Shown one piece after another: positions 1 to 7,726 of a stretch of DNA of 64,000 nt. The number at the start of each line of letters is the position of its first letter. Positions within the stretch are counted from its first letter, which is position 1. This DNA is from Kroppenstedtia eburnea (GTDB lineage: Bacteria > Bacillota > Bacilli > Thermoactinomycetales > DSM-45169). The stretch is taken from assembly GCF_013282215.1 (NCBI RefSeq), contig NZ_CP048103.1, forward strand, positions 1,798,001-1,862,000, written 5' to 3'. The notes under the pieces were generated by a model, which saw only the letters and a list, made by a program, of their open reading frames with translations, was not told the DNA's origin and made no database searches. The position numbers were made by a program, and so were the translations under genes.

Positions 1-6
1 TGGAGA

Positions 7-660
7 ATGGCCACGTATCAAAAAACCCGCCATCCCGCCGTGGTGGAGTCCATCGCCCGTCACTTTGAGGAGCGGGGAGAACCCCGACAAGCGATCCAAT
101 GGTACCGGAAATTGATCCAAGCGGACCCCCAAAGGGTGGGAGCCTATCACGGGTTAAGCTGGAACTTGTGGGTGTCGGGGAAAAATGAAGAGGCCATGTC
201 CAGCCTGAAAAAGGGTTTGACATTGGAAGGGGAGAATCGGGACCTCCTGTTTACTTATGTCTGGTATCTTTTACAGATCGGCGACGCCGATCAGGTGAAA
301 AAAGTGTTGTCCCGCCTTCCTCAAGGTCTGATTGAACATCCCTTGTGGCTGGTCCTCCGTTCCCGACTGTCCGTCCATTGCGGAGATGTTGACGGGGCGG
401 AAACCATCGCCCGCCAAGCGATTGAAACCCGGGATGCCGTGGCCCGTTCCCTGGGATACTACCAGTTGGGGCGGGTTCTCCTGGAAAAACGGGATCCCGA
501 GCAAGCGACGATCGCCTTTCAGAACGCCCGGGAGCTTTCACCAAAGTGGGAAGAACCTGTTTTTTTTGAGGGTCTCTGTCATCTGTTGAAGGGGCGGAGA
601 GAACAGTCCCGTCAATGTTGGGAAGGAATTTTATCGAAGGCCGATCCCATCGGTCCGTAA
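7..660 (+). CDS. TPR-repeat protein
   Basis: A 217-residue soluble protein made of helical pairs with the tetratricopeptide pattern. One clear unit lies around residues 25-75 (EPRQAIQWYRKLIQADP onward) and another around 145-205 (LGYYQLGRVLLEKRDPEQA onward). There is no signal peptide or catalytic motif, so it probably acts as a protein-interaction scaffold in the cytoplasm. A GGAG lies just before the ATG. The ku gene follows after 13 bases on the same strand, so the two may be co-transcribed, but nothing shows a direct role in DNA repair. The specific partner is unknown. Confidence 0.75.
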   Translation: MATYQKTRHPAVVESIARHFEERGEPRQAIQWYRKLIQADPQRVGAYHGLSWNLWVSGKNEEAMSSLKKGLTLEGENRDLLFTYVWYLLQIGDADQVKKVLSRLPQGLIEHPLWLVLRSRLSVHCGDVDGAETIARQAIETRDAVARSLGYYQLGRVLLEKRDPEQATIAFQNARELSPKWEEPVFFEGLCHLLKGRREQSRQCWEGILSKADPIGP

Positions 661-673
661 GGAGGGATCACCC

Positions 674-1486
674 ATGCACACCATCTGGAAAGGATCCATC
701 AGTTTCGGTCTGGTCCATATTCCCATCCGCATGTTTTCGGCCACTCAGGATAAAAGCATCTCCTTTCGCAGTCTCCATGAGAAATGCAAAACCCCGATCA
801 AGTATTCCCGCTATTGTCCCACCTGTGATACCGAAGTCCCCTGGGAGGAAGTGGTCAAGGGGTATGAATACGCCGATAACCAGTTTGTTTTGATGAAAAA
901 AGAGGAGTTGGAGGCGATCCTCCCGGAAAACCGGAAGGCGATTGAGATTCTGGATTTTGTCAAATTGGAGGAGATCGATCCCATCTATTATGACAAATCC
1001 TATTATCTCGGCCCCGGGGAACATGGGAATCACGCGTATTCCCTGTTGCGGGATGCGATGGCCGAAACGGGCAAGATCGGAGTGGCCAAAATCACGATCC
1101 GATCGAAACAGTCGCTGGCGGTGGTGCGTGTCCATCAGAGCTGCCTGGTGATGGAAACCATCTTTTACCCTGATGAGGTCCGGGATGTGGCCCAGGTTCC
1201 GGAGGTTCCCGCAAAAGTGGAGTTGCCGGAAAAGGAGATGGCAATGGCCAAACAGCTGATTGATCAATTGACCACCGCATTTCACCCTGAAAAATACCAG
1301 GATGAGTATCGGCAGGCAGTGGAAGAGGCGATCGGGAAGAAAGTCAAAGGTGAGGAAGTCGTGGAAGCTCCCGAGCGTCAACCGGAGCGGGTGGTGGATC
1401 TGATGGAGGCCTTGAAGGCCAGTCTGGAACAATCCGGGGGAAAGAAAAAGAAACCGACGAGAAAAAAGAAAACAGCCGCGAGATAA
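674..1486 (+). CDS. ku: Ku, DNA end-binding protein of non-homologous end joining
   Basis: The bacterial Ku homodimer forms a ring around double-strand DNA ends and recruits LigD. The start MHTIWKGSISFGLVHIPIR is the classic N-terminus of this family, and the 270-residue length is normal. The core Ku fold fills about residues 1-230 and includes the family's YYLGP-like segment. The tail is very lysine-rich (GGKKKKPTRKKK), as expected for DNA binding. AAGGAGG precedes the ATG. Both halves of LigD lie within 3 kb downstream, which confirms the pathway. In Bacillus this system protects germinating spores; that role is inferred here. Confidence 0.97.
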   Translation: MHTIWKGSISFGLVHIPIRMFSATQDKSISFRSLHEKCKTPIKYSRYCPTCDTEVPWEEVVKGYEYADNQFVLMKKEELEAILPENRKAIEILDFVKLEEIDPIYYDKSYYLGPGEHGNHAYSLLRDAMAETGKIGVAKITIRSKQSLAVVRVHQSCLVMETIFYPDEVRDVAQVPEVPAKVELPEKEMAMAKQLIDQLTTAFHPEKYQDEYRQAVEEAIGKKVKGEEVVEAPERQPERVVDLMEALKASLEQSGGKKKKPTRKKKTAAR

Positions 1487-1500
1487 CAGCGGCTGTCAGG
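1470..1500 (-). terminator. Terminator for the minus-strand gene at 1496-1816
   Basis: On the minus strand the sequence forms a stem ACAGCCGCTG / CGCGGCTGT followed by a T-rich run (TTTTCTTTTTT). It overlaps the last codons of ku, so the lysine codons of Ku double as the U-tract of the opposing terminator. Confidence 0.6.
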
Positions 1501-1816
1501 AGCGATCCCCTTTCCAATAGCGGAGGTGGGTCTCCTCACCGGTGGGACGCGACTGGATTTCACGCCCCTTTTCATCCCGGAGGATTTCGATCGTCCGGTA
1601 GTGCTCCACCTCCCACTCTCCTTCACTGGTAACCCCTTCATACTGCAGACGCACCTCTTTTTGTGACGCCGGAGTACCGGGTCGGCCCATGACAGGTGCC
1701 GTCCCGGCGGGCTCCAATCGGTTGCGGGCCACCAACAACCCGATCCACATCATGTTCACCGCAATCACCGTCACCAGCAGCGTCTGGATCAGGGTTTGTT
1801 TCCATGATTGCTCCAT
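1496..1816 (-). CDS. Small membrane-anchored protein, unknown function
   Basis: A 106-residue protein with one N-terminal hydrophobic segment (about residues 9-29, IQTLLVTVIAVNMMWIGLLV) and a polar C-terminal part rich in Glu and Arg. This suggests a single-pass protein with an external or cytoplasmic hydrophilic domain. GGGAGAAAC precedes the ATG. It points away from the ligase gene and towards ku. I do not recognise a family. The coding character is supported by a good ribosome site and a matching terminator. Confidence 0.6.
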   Translation of the reverse strand: MEQSWKQTLIQTLLVTVIAVNMMWIGLLVARNRLEPAGTAPVMGRPGTPASQKEVRLQYEGVTSEGEWEVEHYRTIEILRDEKGREIQSRPTGEETHLRYWKGDRS

Positions 1817-1909
1817 GTTTCTCCCGCCTCCCGGATACTACATGTCTATGTCCCGCTGGCCGCTTCATGCGTGGTGAACGGAGATCCGAGAGTGAACATG
1901 AGGCACACC

Positions 1910-2080
1910 CTAAAAGAAATCGATCAACCACCACAAAGAGATGACCGCCACTGCCAGTTGAAATGCCACCTCCAACCAATCGGGTTTGGATGCCTGAAAG
2001 AAACGGATCACCCGGTATACCGACCGGACCAAAATCACGATCAGGGCAATCTGAACCAGAAGTGTTGGCATACTTTTCAT
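1910..2080 (-). CDS. Small two-helix membrane protein, unknown
   Basis: A 56-residue protein starting MKSMPTLLVQIALIV, with two hydrophobic stretches (about residues 5-22 and 37-55). GGAG lies seven bases before the chosen ATG at 2080; an upstream extension lacks a ribosome site. It is transcribed divergently from the ligase gene at 2166. No family recognised. It resembles the many small sporulation or envelope membrane proteins of Bacillales only in general form. Confidence 0.5.
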   Translation of the reverse strand: MKSMPTLLVQIALIVILVRSVYRVIRFFQASKPDWLEVAFQLAVAVISLWWLIDFF

Positions 2081-2165
2081 CCCCCCACTCCAAATCCTAT
2101 TCGGTGAGGGGGTTTTTCCATGCCGATGAGGCATACTGAAAATCAAAAAGGCGGGTGATCCCATC

Positions 2166-3077
2166 GTGAAGTTTATCGCTCCCATGGAACCTGTTCCCCG
2201 ACAAGAAGTGTTCGCATCCGAAGACTGGCTGTATCAGGTGAAATGGGATGGGATCCGCATGCTGGCCTTTTTGGAACGGGGTCAGGTGGAGCTTTTCAAT
2301 CGGAAGCAAAGGCGCCGGACTCTCTGGTACCCCGAACTGACCGATGAAGTGGCCGGGCTTGCTTGCACATCGGCTGTCTTGGACGGAGAAGTGATCGTAC
2401 TTCATGAGGGGCGACCGGATTTTTTCCGGGTGTTAAAGCGGGAACTCTTGTCGGATCCGAACAGGCTCCCCTCCATCCTGGGCCGGATTCCCGTTCAATA
2501 TACGGTTTTTGATCTGTTGTCTCTGGACGGACGCAATCTGATGAAAGAGCCTTTGACCCATCGATTGGAGACCCTGACCCGGTTGCTCCCCCCGGCGTCA
2601 TCCGTCCTCCATCTTTGTGACAGCTTTGATGACGGTCCGGGTTTATGGGAAGCCACCCGGCAGCAGCAGTTGGAAGGGATTGTGATGAAGGAACGGAAGA
2701 GTCCCTACCATTCCGGGCAGAAGCACCCCTCTTGGCAAAAGGTGAAACACTTTCAAACTCTGACAGCCACAGCTGTGGGAGTGTTCACCCGCGGCAGTCT
2801 GGTACAGTCCATTCTGTTGGGACTGGAGGGGGAGGACGGGTGGACCTATATCGGTCGGGCGGGCTCCGGGTTGAGTGAGCGGGAGCGGAGGTTGTTGACC
2901 GAAGCCGTCCCCGGCTTGAAGCGTGGGTCTCCGGTTGTGCTCAATCCGCCATCCGCCCGCCTCCCCACCATTTGGTTGGAGCCGGTATTGCGGGTGGAAG
3001 TGCGTTACTTGGAATGGACCCCCCAGGGAACATTGCGCTCCCCCACGGTGATCGGATTCCGTCTTCCCGGTTCATGA
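2166..3077 (+). CDS. ligD: ATP-dependent DNA ligase (stand-alone LigD ligase domain)
   Basis: Seals double-strand breaks during Ku-dependent end joining. Adenylation motif I is YQVKWDGIR, with Lys26 as the AMP acceptor. The other nucleotidyltransferase motifs follow: VLDGEVIVL (motif III, about residue 80), EGIVMKE (motif IV) and WQKVK (motif V). An OB-fold region fills the last 100 residues. At 303 residues it carries only the ligase part of LigD; Bacillus LigD usually fuses ligase and polymerase. The start is GTG at 2166. The polymerase half is a separate gene at 3493, with an oppositely oriented small gene in between. Role in NHEJ is inferred from the neighbourhood. Confidence 0.93.
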   Translation: MKFIAPMEPVPRQEVFASEDWLYQVKWDGIRMLAFLERGQVELFNRKQRRRTLWYPELTDEVAGLACTSAVLDGEVIVLHEGRPDFFRVLKRELLSDPNRLPSILGRIPVQYTVFDLLSLDGRNLMKEPLTHRLETLTRLLPPASSVLHLCDSFDDGPGLWEATRQQQLEGIVMKERKSPYHSGQKHPSWQKVKHFQTLTATAVGVFTRGSLVQSILLGLEGEDGWTYIGRAGSGLSERERRLLTEAVPGLKRGSPVVLNPPSARLPTIWLEPVLRVEVRYLEWTPQGTLRSPTVIGFRLPGS

Positions 3078-3078
3078 G

Positions 3079-3104
3079 GAAAACCCGGCGAAAACCGGGT
3101 TTTC
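3079..3104 (+). terminator. Terminator after the ligase gene
   Basis: Stem AAAACCCGG / CCGGGTTTT with a short loop directly after the ligase stop codon and before the convergent gene at 3112. It can serve both strands. Confidence 0.75.
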
Positions 3105-3111
3105 TCACCAT

Positions 3112-3381
3112 TCACCAGAAGAAGGGACGATAGGGAAAGGGACGGAAAAAGGGAAACGGGCGGTAGAAGGGGCCAAATCCACCATAAGGAAATCCGAAAA
3201 AGGGGAAAAACTGGCTGGTCTGCGGATCCCCTCCACCATAGACCGGAAGCGTGGGCGAATAACTGTAGGCATCGGCGGGAGCCCCGTAAGTGCCGTAAAA
3301 CCCGCCCGGATCTCCATTGGAAACATAAGGCGACAAGGGGGATGGAGTCCCCTCCAATTGTGGTTGCTCTTCAGACATCAT
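3112..3381 (-). CDS. Pro/Phe/Gly/Tyr-rich small protein, spore-coat-like
   Basis: An 89-residue low-complexity protein. The second half is almost entirely Phe, Pro, Tyr, Gly and Arg (FFPFFGFPYGGFGPFYRPF and similar). It has no signal peptide. Such composition is typical of small spore coat or exosporium proteins in Bacillales, but no specific family could be named. AAGGAGG precedes a tandem ATGATG (3381 or 3378). It sits between the two LigD genes on the opposite strand. A spore role would agree with the germination role of NHEJ in Bacillus, but this is inference. Confidence 0.6.
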   Translation of the reverse strand: MMSEEQPQLEGTPSPLSPYVSNGDPGGFYGTYGAPADAYSYSPTLPVYGGGDPQTSQFFPFFGFPYGGFGPFYRPFPFFRPFPYRPFFW

Positions 3382-3492
3382 GATGTTTCCTCCTTGATTG
3401 ATTTTTCTTCTCTGCAAACACTATATGTCCGAAGTGGATTTCTGGTCATTTGTCCCAGATAATTTGGGCTGACCTCGATGAGGAGAGTGACA

Positions 3493-4380
3493 ATGAACCG
3501 GATTGTGCAAGTCGAAGGAAAGGAGATCCAAATCTCCAACCCGGACAAAAAGTTGTTTCCCGGAATCAGCAAATGGGACTGGATTTTGCACTTGAGCCGT
3601 TTGGCGCCCCGGATCCTCTCCTATGCCCGGGGAAGGTATTTGACGACGATCCGTTATCCGGACGGTGTGGAGGGAAAATCCTTTTATCAAAAAAATGTTC
3701 CGGATCATGCGCCCCGATGGATTCAGACCGCCCGCTCCGGGGAGGTGAATCATATCCTGCTGCAGGATGCCCCGACCCTGATCTGGCTGGGAAACCTGGC
3801 CTGTCTGGAATTTCATGTCTCCTTCGATCGGGCGGACCGACCGGGTTATCCAACAGAGCTGGTCTTTGATCTGGATCCGTCGGTGGAGGGCTTTGAAGCG
3901 GTGATGGAGACGGCACTTCTCACCCGGGAGGTGCTGAACTCCCTGGGTCTGGACGGAGTGGTCAAAACATCGGGCGCGACGGGACTTCAGCTGTATGTCC
4001 CGATCCAGCCCAAGTATCCCTTTGCAGAGACCCGCATCATCAGCCAATTTGTGGCAAGTTATCTGCAGGAAAAGAATCCGCGCCTGATCACGATCGAGCG
4101 TCAGGTGAAGAAACGGGGGAGTCGGGTCTACTTTGATTACTTGCAACATTGGAAGGGGAAGTCCCTGATCACCGTATATTCTCCGCGTGCCCGGCGGGAG
4201 GCCACCCTATCCGTTCCCCTTCGGTGGGAAGAGTTGAAACCGGGATTGACACCGGAGCGGTTTACATTGGAGACAGTCCACCGTCGTCTGGAGGAGGAGG
4301 GAGATCTTTTTGCACCGATCACCCGCCCCGCCGGACCCCATGACCTGTCAGAAATCCTGACCTTTATCTCCCGCCATTAG
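3493..4380 (+). CDS. ligD: LigD polymerase domain (NHEJ primase-polymerase), stand-alone
   Basis: Fills gaps and adds ribonucleotides at broken ends before ligation. The AEP-type catalytic DxD is in FDLDPS (about residue 127). The following motif is KTSGATGLQLYVPI; the position that is often His in PolDom enzymes reads Gln here. At 295 residues it matches a complete PolDom and carries no ligase or nuclease part. GAGGAG lies seven bases before the chosen ATG at 3493; a start at 3478 would overlap that site. The stop codon TAG coincides with the left end of a degenerate MITE-like repeat. It works with the ligase at 2166 and Ku at 674. Confidence 0.93.
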   Translation: MNRIVQVEGKEIQISNPDKKLFPGISKWDWILHLSRLAPRILSYARGRYLTTIRYPDGVEGKSFYQKNVPDHAPRWIQTARSGEVNHILLQDAPTLIWLGNLACLEFHVSFDRADRPGYPTELVFDLDPSVEGFEAVMETALLTREVLNSLGLDGVVKTSGATGLQLYVPIQPKYPFAETRIISQFVASYLQEKNPRLITIERQVKKRGSRVYFDYLQHWKGKSLITVYSPRARREATLSVPLRWEELKPGLTPERFTLETVHRRLEEEGDLFAPITRPAGPHDLSEILTFISRH

Positions 4381-4482
4381 AAACGTTGATTTAGTGCATT
4401 CTTGTCCTTCCGTTGTTCTGACGAGCCAAAGTCACTCCATGTGAAACCCACCCTCCCTCTGTTGTTCTCACAACGCGTCTCA
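4378..4482 (+). repeat. Degenerate MITE-like repeat, copy 3 (internally deleted)
   Basis: About 100 bases resembling the elements at 32021 and 40719. The left end is TAGAAACGTTGATTTAGTGC, the core contains GTTGTTCTGACGAGCC and CACTCCATGTGAAACCCA, and the right end is CTCACAACGCGTCT. The hairpin section and part of the left arm are missing. The element begins at the TAG stop of the polymerase gene. Confidence 0.65.
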
Positions 4483-4572
4483 TATTCCTAAGGTTCGTCC
4501 TCCCGACCCTTGTCCGAAAAAAAGAAGTGGGGTATGTTGAGGGGTGAGGATACAAGACGAAGGAGGAAAGAC

Positions 4573-5868
4573 ATGAAACGGCTCTTAACCCAGGCCCGCA
4601 TCCTGACGATGAAAGAAGGGGAATCCCGGCCATTGGAAAACGCCTGGTTGCTGATTGACGGGGAAACCATCGCCCAGGTGGGTACGGGAAATCCGAAGAT
4701 CGATGCGGATGAAGTGATCCCTATGCAGGGAAGATTGCTTCTTCCCGGATGGATCAATACCCATGGGCATGCAGCGATGACCCTGCTCAGGGGGTTCGCC
4801 GATGATCTGCCCCTGAAAGTCTGGTTGGAAGAAAAGATGTGGCCCATGGAAGAGAGATTCGGCCCCCGACAGGTACGATGGGGAACCTCCCTGGCGGTGG
4901 TGGAGATGATCCGCGGCGGCACCACCTGTTTTACCGATATGTATGATCATATGGATGAAGTGGCCGGGGTGGTCGAACAATCCGGCATCCGGGCCAGCCT
5001 GTGCCGGGGAGTGATCGGATTGGGCTCCCGGGAGGAGCGGGAGGCGAAGCGCCAGGAAGCCGTGCGCTTTGTCCGGGATTGGAAAGGGGGCGCCGGGGGG
5101 CGCATTTCGGTGATGATGGCACCCCATGCTCCCTACACCTGTCCGCCGGATTATATAGAAGAGTTGGTTGCCGACTCCGCAGAGCTGGGGGTTCCCATCC
5201 ATATCCATATGTCTGAAACGGAGGCGGAGGTGGAGCAAAATCAGCGGGACTACCATGCCCGGCCGGTGGCTCACCTTCTGAAATTGGGGGTGTTTGACCG
5301 TCCCTGCCTGGTGGCCCACGGGGTCCACCTGACGCCCGAGGAGATCGGCATTCTGGCCGAAAAGGATGTGAAAGTATCCCATAATCCGGGGAGCAACCTG
5401 AAGTTGGGGAGCGGGATTGCCCCCATTCCCGAAATGCTGAAAGCGGGAATCCGCCCTTCCCTGGGAACGGACGGGGCGGCCAGCAACAATAACCTGGATC
5501 TGATGGAGGAAGTCCGTCTGGCCGCACTGATCCATAAAGGGGTCCGGCGGGACCCGGAGGCAGTCCCCGCTGAAACCGCACTGCGCATGGGAACTCTCTA
5601 CGGGGCAGAAGCTCTGTTTTTGGAGGATCAAATCGGCACACTGGAGGCGGGCAAACAGGCGGATCTGATCTCGATCGACGTGAACGGTGCCCATCTTCAG
5701 CCCTTGCATGACCCGGTTTCCCATCTGGTGTATGCGGCAAGCCGGGATGATGTGCAGGATGTCTATGTGGCGGGTCGTCCCTTGATGCGCAACCGGGAAC
5801 TTCTCACTTTGGATGAAGAAAAAATCCGGTTTGAAGCCAACCGCGCTTTTACAGAAGTGGCCCCTTAA
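4573..5868 (+). CDS. mtaD: 5'-methylthioadenosine / S-adenosylhomocysteine deaminase family amidohydrolase
   Basis: A zinc-dependent amidohydrolase that deaminates MTA, SAH or related adenosines and so links methionine salvage to purine turnover. Metal ligands and active-site motifs are visible: NTHGHAAMTLLRG, HIHMSETEAEVEQ, VAHGVHL and LGTDGAASNNNLDLM. The 431-residue length is standard. The start is ATG 4573 behind a perfect AAGGAGGAAAGAC; an upstream in-frame extension lacks a ribosome site. It stands alone between a repeat relic and a small opposite-strand gene. The exact substrate cannot be fixed from sequence. Confidence 0.9.
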   Translation: MKRLLTQARILTMKEGESRPLENAWLLIDGETIAQVGTGNPKIDADEVIPMQGRLLLPGWINTHGHAAMTLLRGFADDLPLKVWLEEKMWPMEERFGPRQVRWGTSLAVVEMIRGGTTCFTDMYDHMDEVAGVVEQSGIRASLCRGVIGLGSREEREAKRQEAVRFVRDWKGGAGGRISVMMAPHAPYTCPPDYIEELVADSAELGVPIHIHMSETEAEVEQNQRDYHARPVAHLLKLGVFDRPCLVAHGVHLTPEEIGILAEKDVKVSHNPGSNLKLGSGIAPIPEMLKAGIRPSLGTDGAASNNNLDLMEEVRLAALIHKGVRRDPEAVPAETALRMGTLYGAEALFLEDQIGTLEAGKQADLISIDVNGAHLQPLHDPVSHLVYAASRDDVQDVYVAGRPLMRNRELLTLDEEKIRFEANRAFTEVAP

Positions 5869-5892
5869 AAAAAAGCCGCCAACCGGCGGCAG
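5862..5892 (-). terminator. Terminator for the small minus-strand gene at 5948
   Basis: Read on the minus strand, GCCGCC-ggtt-GGCGGC is followed by eight T. The U-tract points leftwards, so it fits a transcript of the 5948-6145 gene. In the plus direction the stem lacks a T-run. Confidence 0.7.
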
Positions 5893-5947
5893 GGAAATCA
5901 TGGAAAGGGGTATAGGCAGGAGAAAATTCGTTAAAATACTGGATAGG

Positions 5948-6145
5948 TTACATTTTCAAATCGATTTCCAGATGGAATCGCAAAGGAATCCCGGACTCCT
6001 CTTCAACGGAACCGTTCCTTCTCCTGAAGGCGGGAGAGGCCCAAGACTCCGCTTGCATGCAAGCTTGAATCTTCTCCAGCTCTTCACCGGTCACTTGGTG
6101 TTGCAAGCAATCGCAGATCCATCCGGAAGGAAGGAAAGCCTCCAA
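5948..6145 (-). CDS. Small hypothetical protein (65 aa)
   Basis: A TTG start at 6145 lies eight bases behind a perfect AAGGAGG. The product has 65 residues, with three cysteines in the first half and no membrane segment. The properly oriented terminator at 5862-5892 supports transcription. No family recognised. It could be one of the small, poorly conserved sporulation genes; nothing in the sequence proves this. Confidence 0.45.
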   Translation of the reverse strand: MEAFLPSGWICDCLQHQVTGEELEKIQACMQAESWASPAFRRRNGSVEEESGIPLRFHLEIDLKM

Positions 6146-6255
6146 TTGGCTCACCTCCTTGTGTAAGCATAGTATCACCCCGGTGAAACCGGTTATGTTA
6201 ACACATTTTTTCACGTATCACACCTAAAAGCCGTTGGTTTCATGCAGTTTTTGCC

Positions 6256-6307
6256 GTGCCCGTTGCGTGTTTTGCAAACAAAATGCAAACACGCGGCGGT
6301 TTTTTTA
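6256..6307 (+). terminator. Rho-independent terminator in the leader of the lipoprotein gene
   Basis: Stem GCGTGTTTTGC / GCAAACACGC, extended by CCG/CGG pairs, followed by seven T on the plus strand. No plus-strand gene ends nearby, since the gene ending at 5868 is 390 bases upstream. It may therefore end a small RNA or act as an attenuator about 120 bases before the gene at 6426. The rest of 6146-6425 shows nothing else. Confidence 0.5.
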
Positions 6308-6425
6308 TCTCCGGGGCTTGTCGGGATGCCCAGGGAGAAGATCCCGGCCCGACTGCAGAGGAAACCAGTGCATAATCCACATCGGTGGCAAGTAAAATGA
6401 CAAAAAGGGCGGAGGAGGAAGCCAC

Positions 6426-7079
6426 TTGCATCTTCGCAACCGGACCGGGAGGTGGCTGTTGACTGCGACCCTGATTTTGCTATCCGGGTGTATTCACGGA
6501 GACGCTGGAAAAACAGGAAATGAGAGTGGGGTCCACTCCCGTTTGTTCCGGCACATCGATGCTCAATTGCATCAGTCGCACTATCCCTTTACCCTGTCTG
6601 TCCCTCCCTTGCGATTTGACGGACAGCAACAAGGTGAGGACTGGCTCCTGGAAAGCCGGGAGCCGGTGGGAGGGAAAAGGATTCGTGTGCGGAAAGAAGG
6701 GGATACCCTCTTTCTGACCCGGGGGGAGCAAGCGGAAAAACTGAAAACCCGTCAATTCGGTCTCTTATCCCCCCGGGATCATCTCCTGCTGGTCAAATCC
6801 ACGGTGCTGCGGATTCAGCCGTTACCGGAGAACCAAAAGGGATCCATAGGAGCACAAGCGGTTTTGTCCAGTGAGGAGATCGGCGATCGGCTGGGGGAGT
6901 GGATGGGAGAAGCCTTTGAACAGGGGCCGGCCAACCAGGCAAGCCGGAAGTTCCGGATCCGATACCAACTGTGGTATCGCCCCGATCAAGAAGGGCTTTC
7001 CGTCCTGAGGATGGAGATTCGCCCGCAAGTGAAGGATCAGCCCAGTGAGAAGATGGTTTATCGCTTCGGAAAACCATAA
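6426..7079 (+). CDS. Putative lipoprotein, unknown function
   Basis: A 217-residue protein with a clear lipoprotein signal. After charged N-terminal residues comes LLTATLILLSGC, with the lipobox Cys near residue 22, so it should be anchored on the outer face of the membrane. The TTG start at 6426 is preceded by GGAGGAGG. The mature part is a beta-rich hydrophilic domain with no motif I recognise. It is followed on the same strand by a membrane-anchored protein and an FtsH-like protease, so an envelope quality-control role is possible but unproven. Confidence 0.7.
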   Translation: MHLRNRTGRWLLTATLILLSGCIHGDAGKTGNESGVHSRLFRHIDAQLHQSHYPFTLSVPPLRFDGQQQGEDWLLESREPVGGKRIRVRKEGDTLFLTRGEQAEKLKTRQFGLLSPRDHLLLVKSTVLRIQPLPENQKGSIGAQAVLSSEEIGDRLGEWMGEAFEQGPANQASRKFRIRYQLWYRPDQEGLSVLRMEIRPQVKDQPSEKMVYRFGKP

Positions 7080-7195
7080 AGAATTCATGGTTTTCTTTTT
7101 TATTACCATTTCCATCCTTATCATCGCTGGTATATATATTATGATATACTATGATCAATACGATAAGAAGCTGGTAGAAAGGGGGTTGGCGAAGG

Positions 7196-7726
7196 ATGCA
7201 GATCCGATGGCCCATTGCAGTGTTGGCATTGTTTGTCAGCCTCTTGGTATTATTTGGTGGATACTTCGGTTTTCAATGGCTTCAGGTGGAAAAACCGATT
7301 CGCGATACAGTTCAACAGACGGCTCATGTGAAATTGGAGAAGATGCAAGTGACTCCGGACCGCATCACCATCCAACTTCGGCCCGATGCCAAGTTTTCGC
7401 TGGTTTCAGACTACATTTCGTTGCGGGAAGCCATTCAGATCCATGGGGGCAACCGAAAGTTGGAGATCCGGTTTTCCGACCGACCGGACCCCACCTTGAA
7501 CCATGCATGGAATCGGATGGTCTTCGGTGTGCGGGAAGGGATGGCTCGCGGACGGTTCACCATGATTCCCAAAACTGTGAAACAGGTGGCCGAGGGGGAA
7601 GGGATTCAATACCGTCTCGGGATGGATAAAAAATTTGTCTATGTGGAACTTCATCGGGGCGATCATTATCTGTATCAGGTTCTGCCCCTGCGTCAACCGG
7701 AAAGAGAGGTGAAGGATCATGGGTAA
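7196..7726 (+). CDS. Membrane-anchored hypothetical protein upstream of the FtsH-like protease
   Basis: A 176-residue protein with one N-terminal transmembrane helix (IAVLALFVSLLVLFGGYFGF) and an extracytoplasmic domain. It overlaps the start of the next gene by eight bases, so translation of the two is probably coupled. This suggests the protein is a partner, adaptor or substrate of the FtsH-like protease. No family could be named. The start is the ATG at 7196, which has a GAAGG/GGGGG region upstream. Confidence 0.65.
   Translation: MQIRWPIAVLALFVSLLVLFGGYFGFQWLQVEKPIRDTVQQTAHVKLEKMQVTPDRITIQLRPDAKFSLVSDYISLREAIQIHGGNRKLEIRFSDRPDPTLNHAWNRMVFGVREGMARGRFTMIPKTVKQVAEGEGIQYRLGMDKKFVYVELHRGDHYLYQVLPLRQPEREVKDHG

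Noticed and set aside
668-1432. Long open frame opposite ku
   Set aside because: Typical mirror frame of a GC-rich gene: no ribosome site, Phe/His/Gln-rich low-likelihood protein. Similar antisense frames occur opposite mtaD, the FtsH-like protease, hemY, aspC and others and were left out.
7045-7629. Open frame starting as a small one-helix membrane protein (MVFFFITISILIIAG)
   Set aside because: It begins like a real small membrane protein but runs without a stop across the better supported gene at 7196. It might be a damaged gene, but the evidence is too thin.
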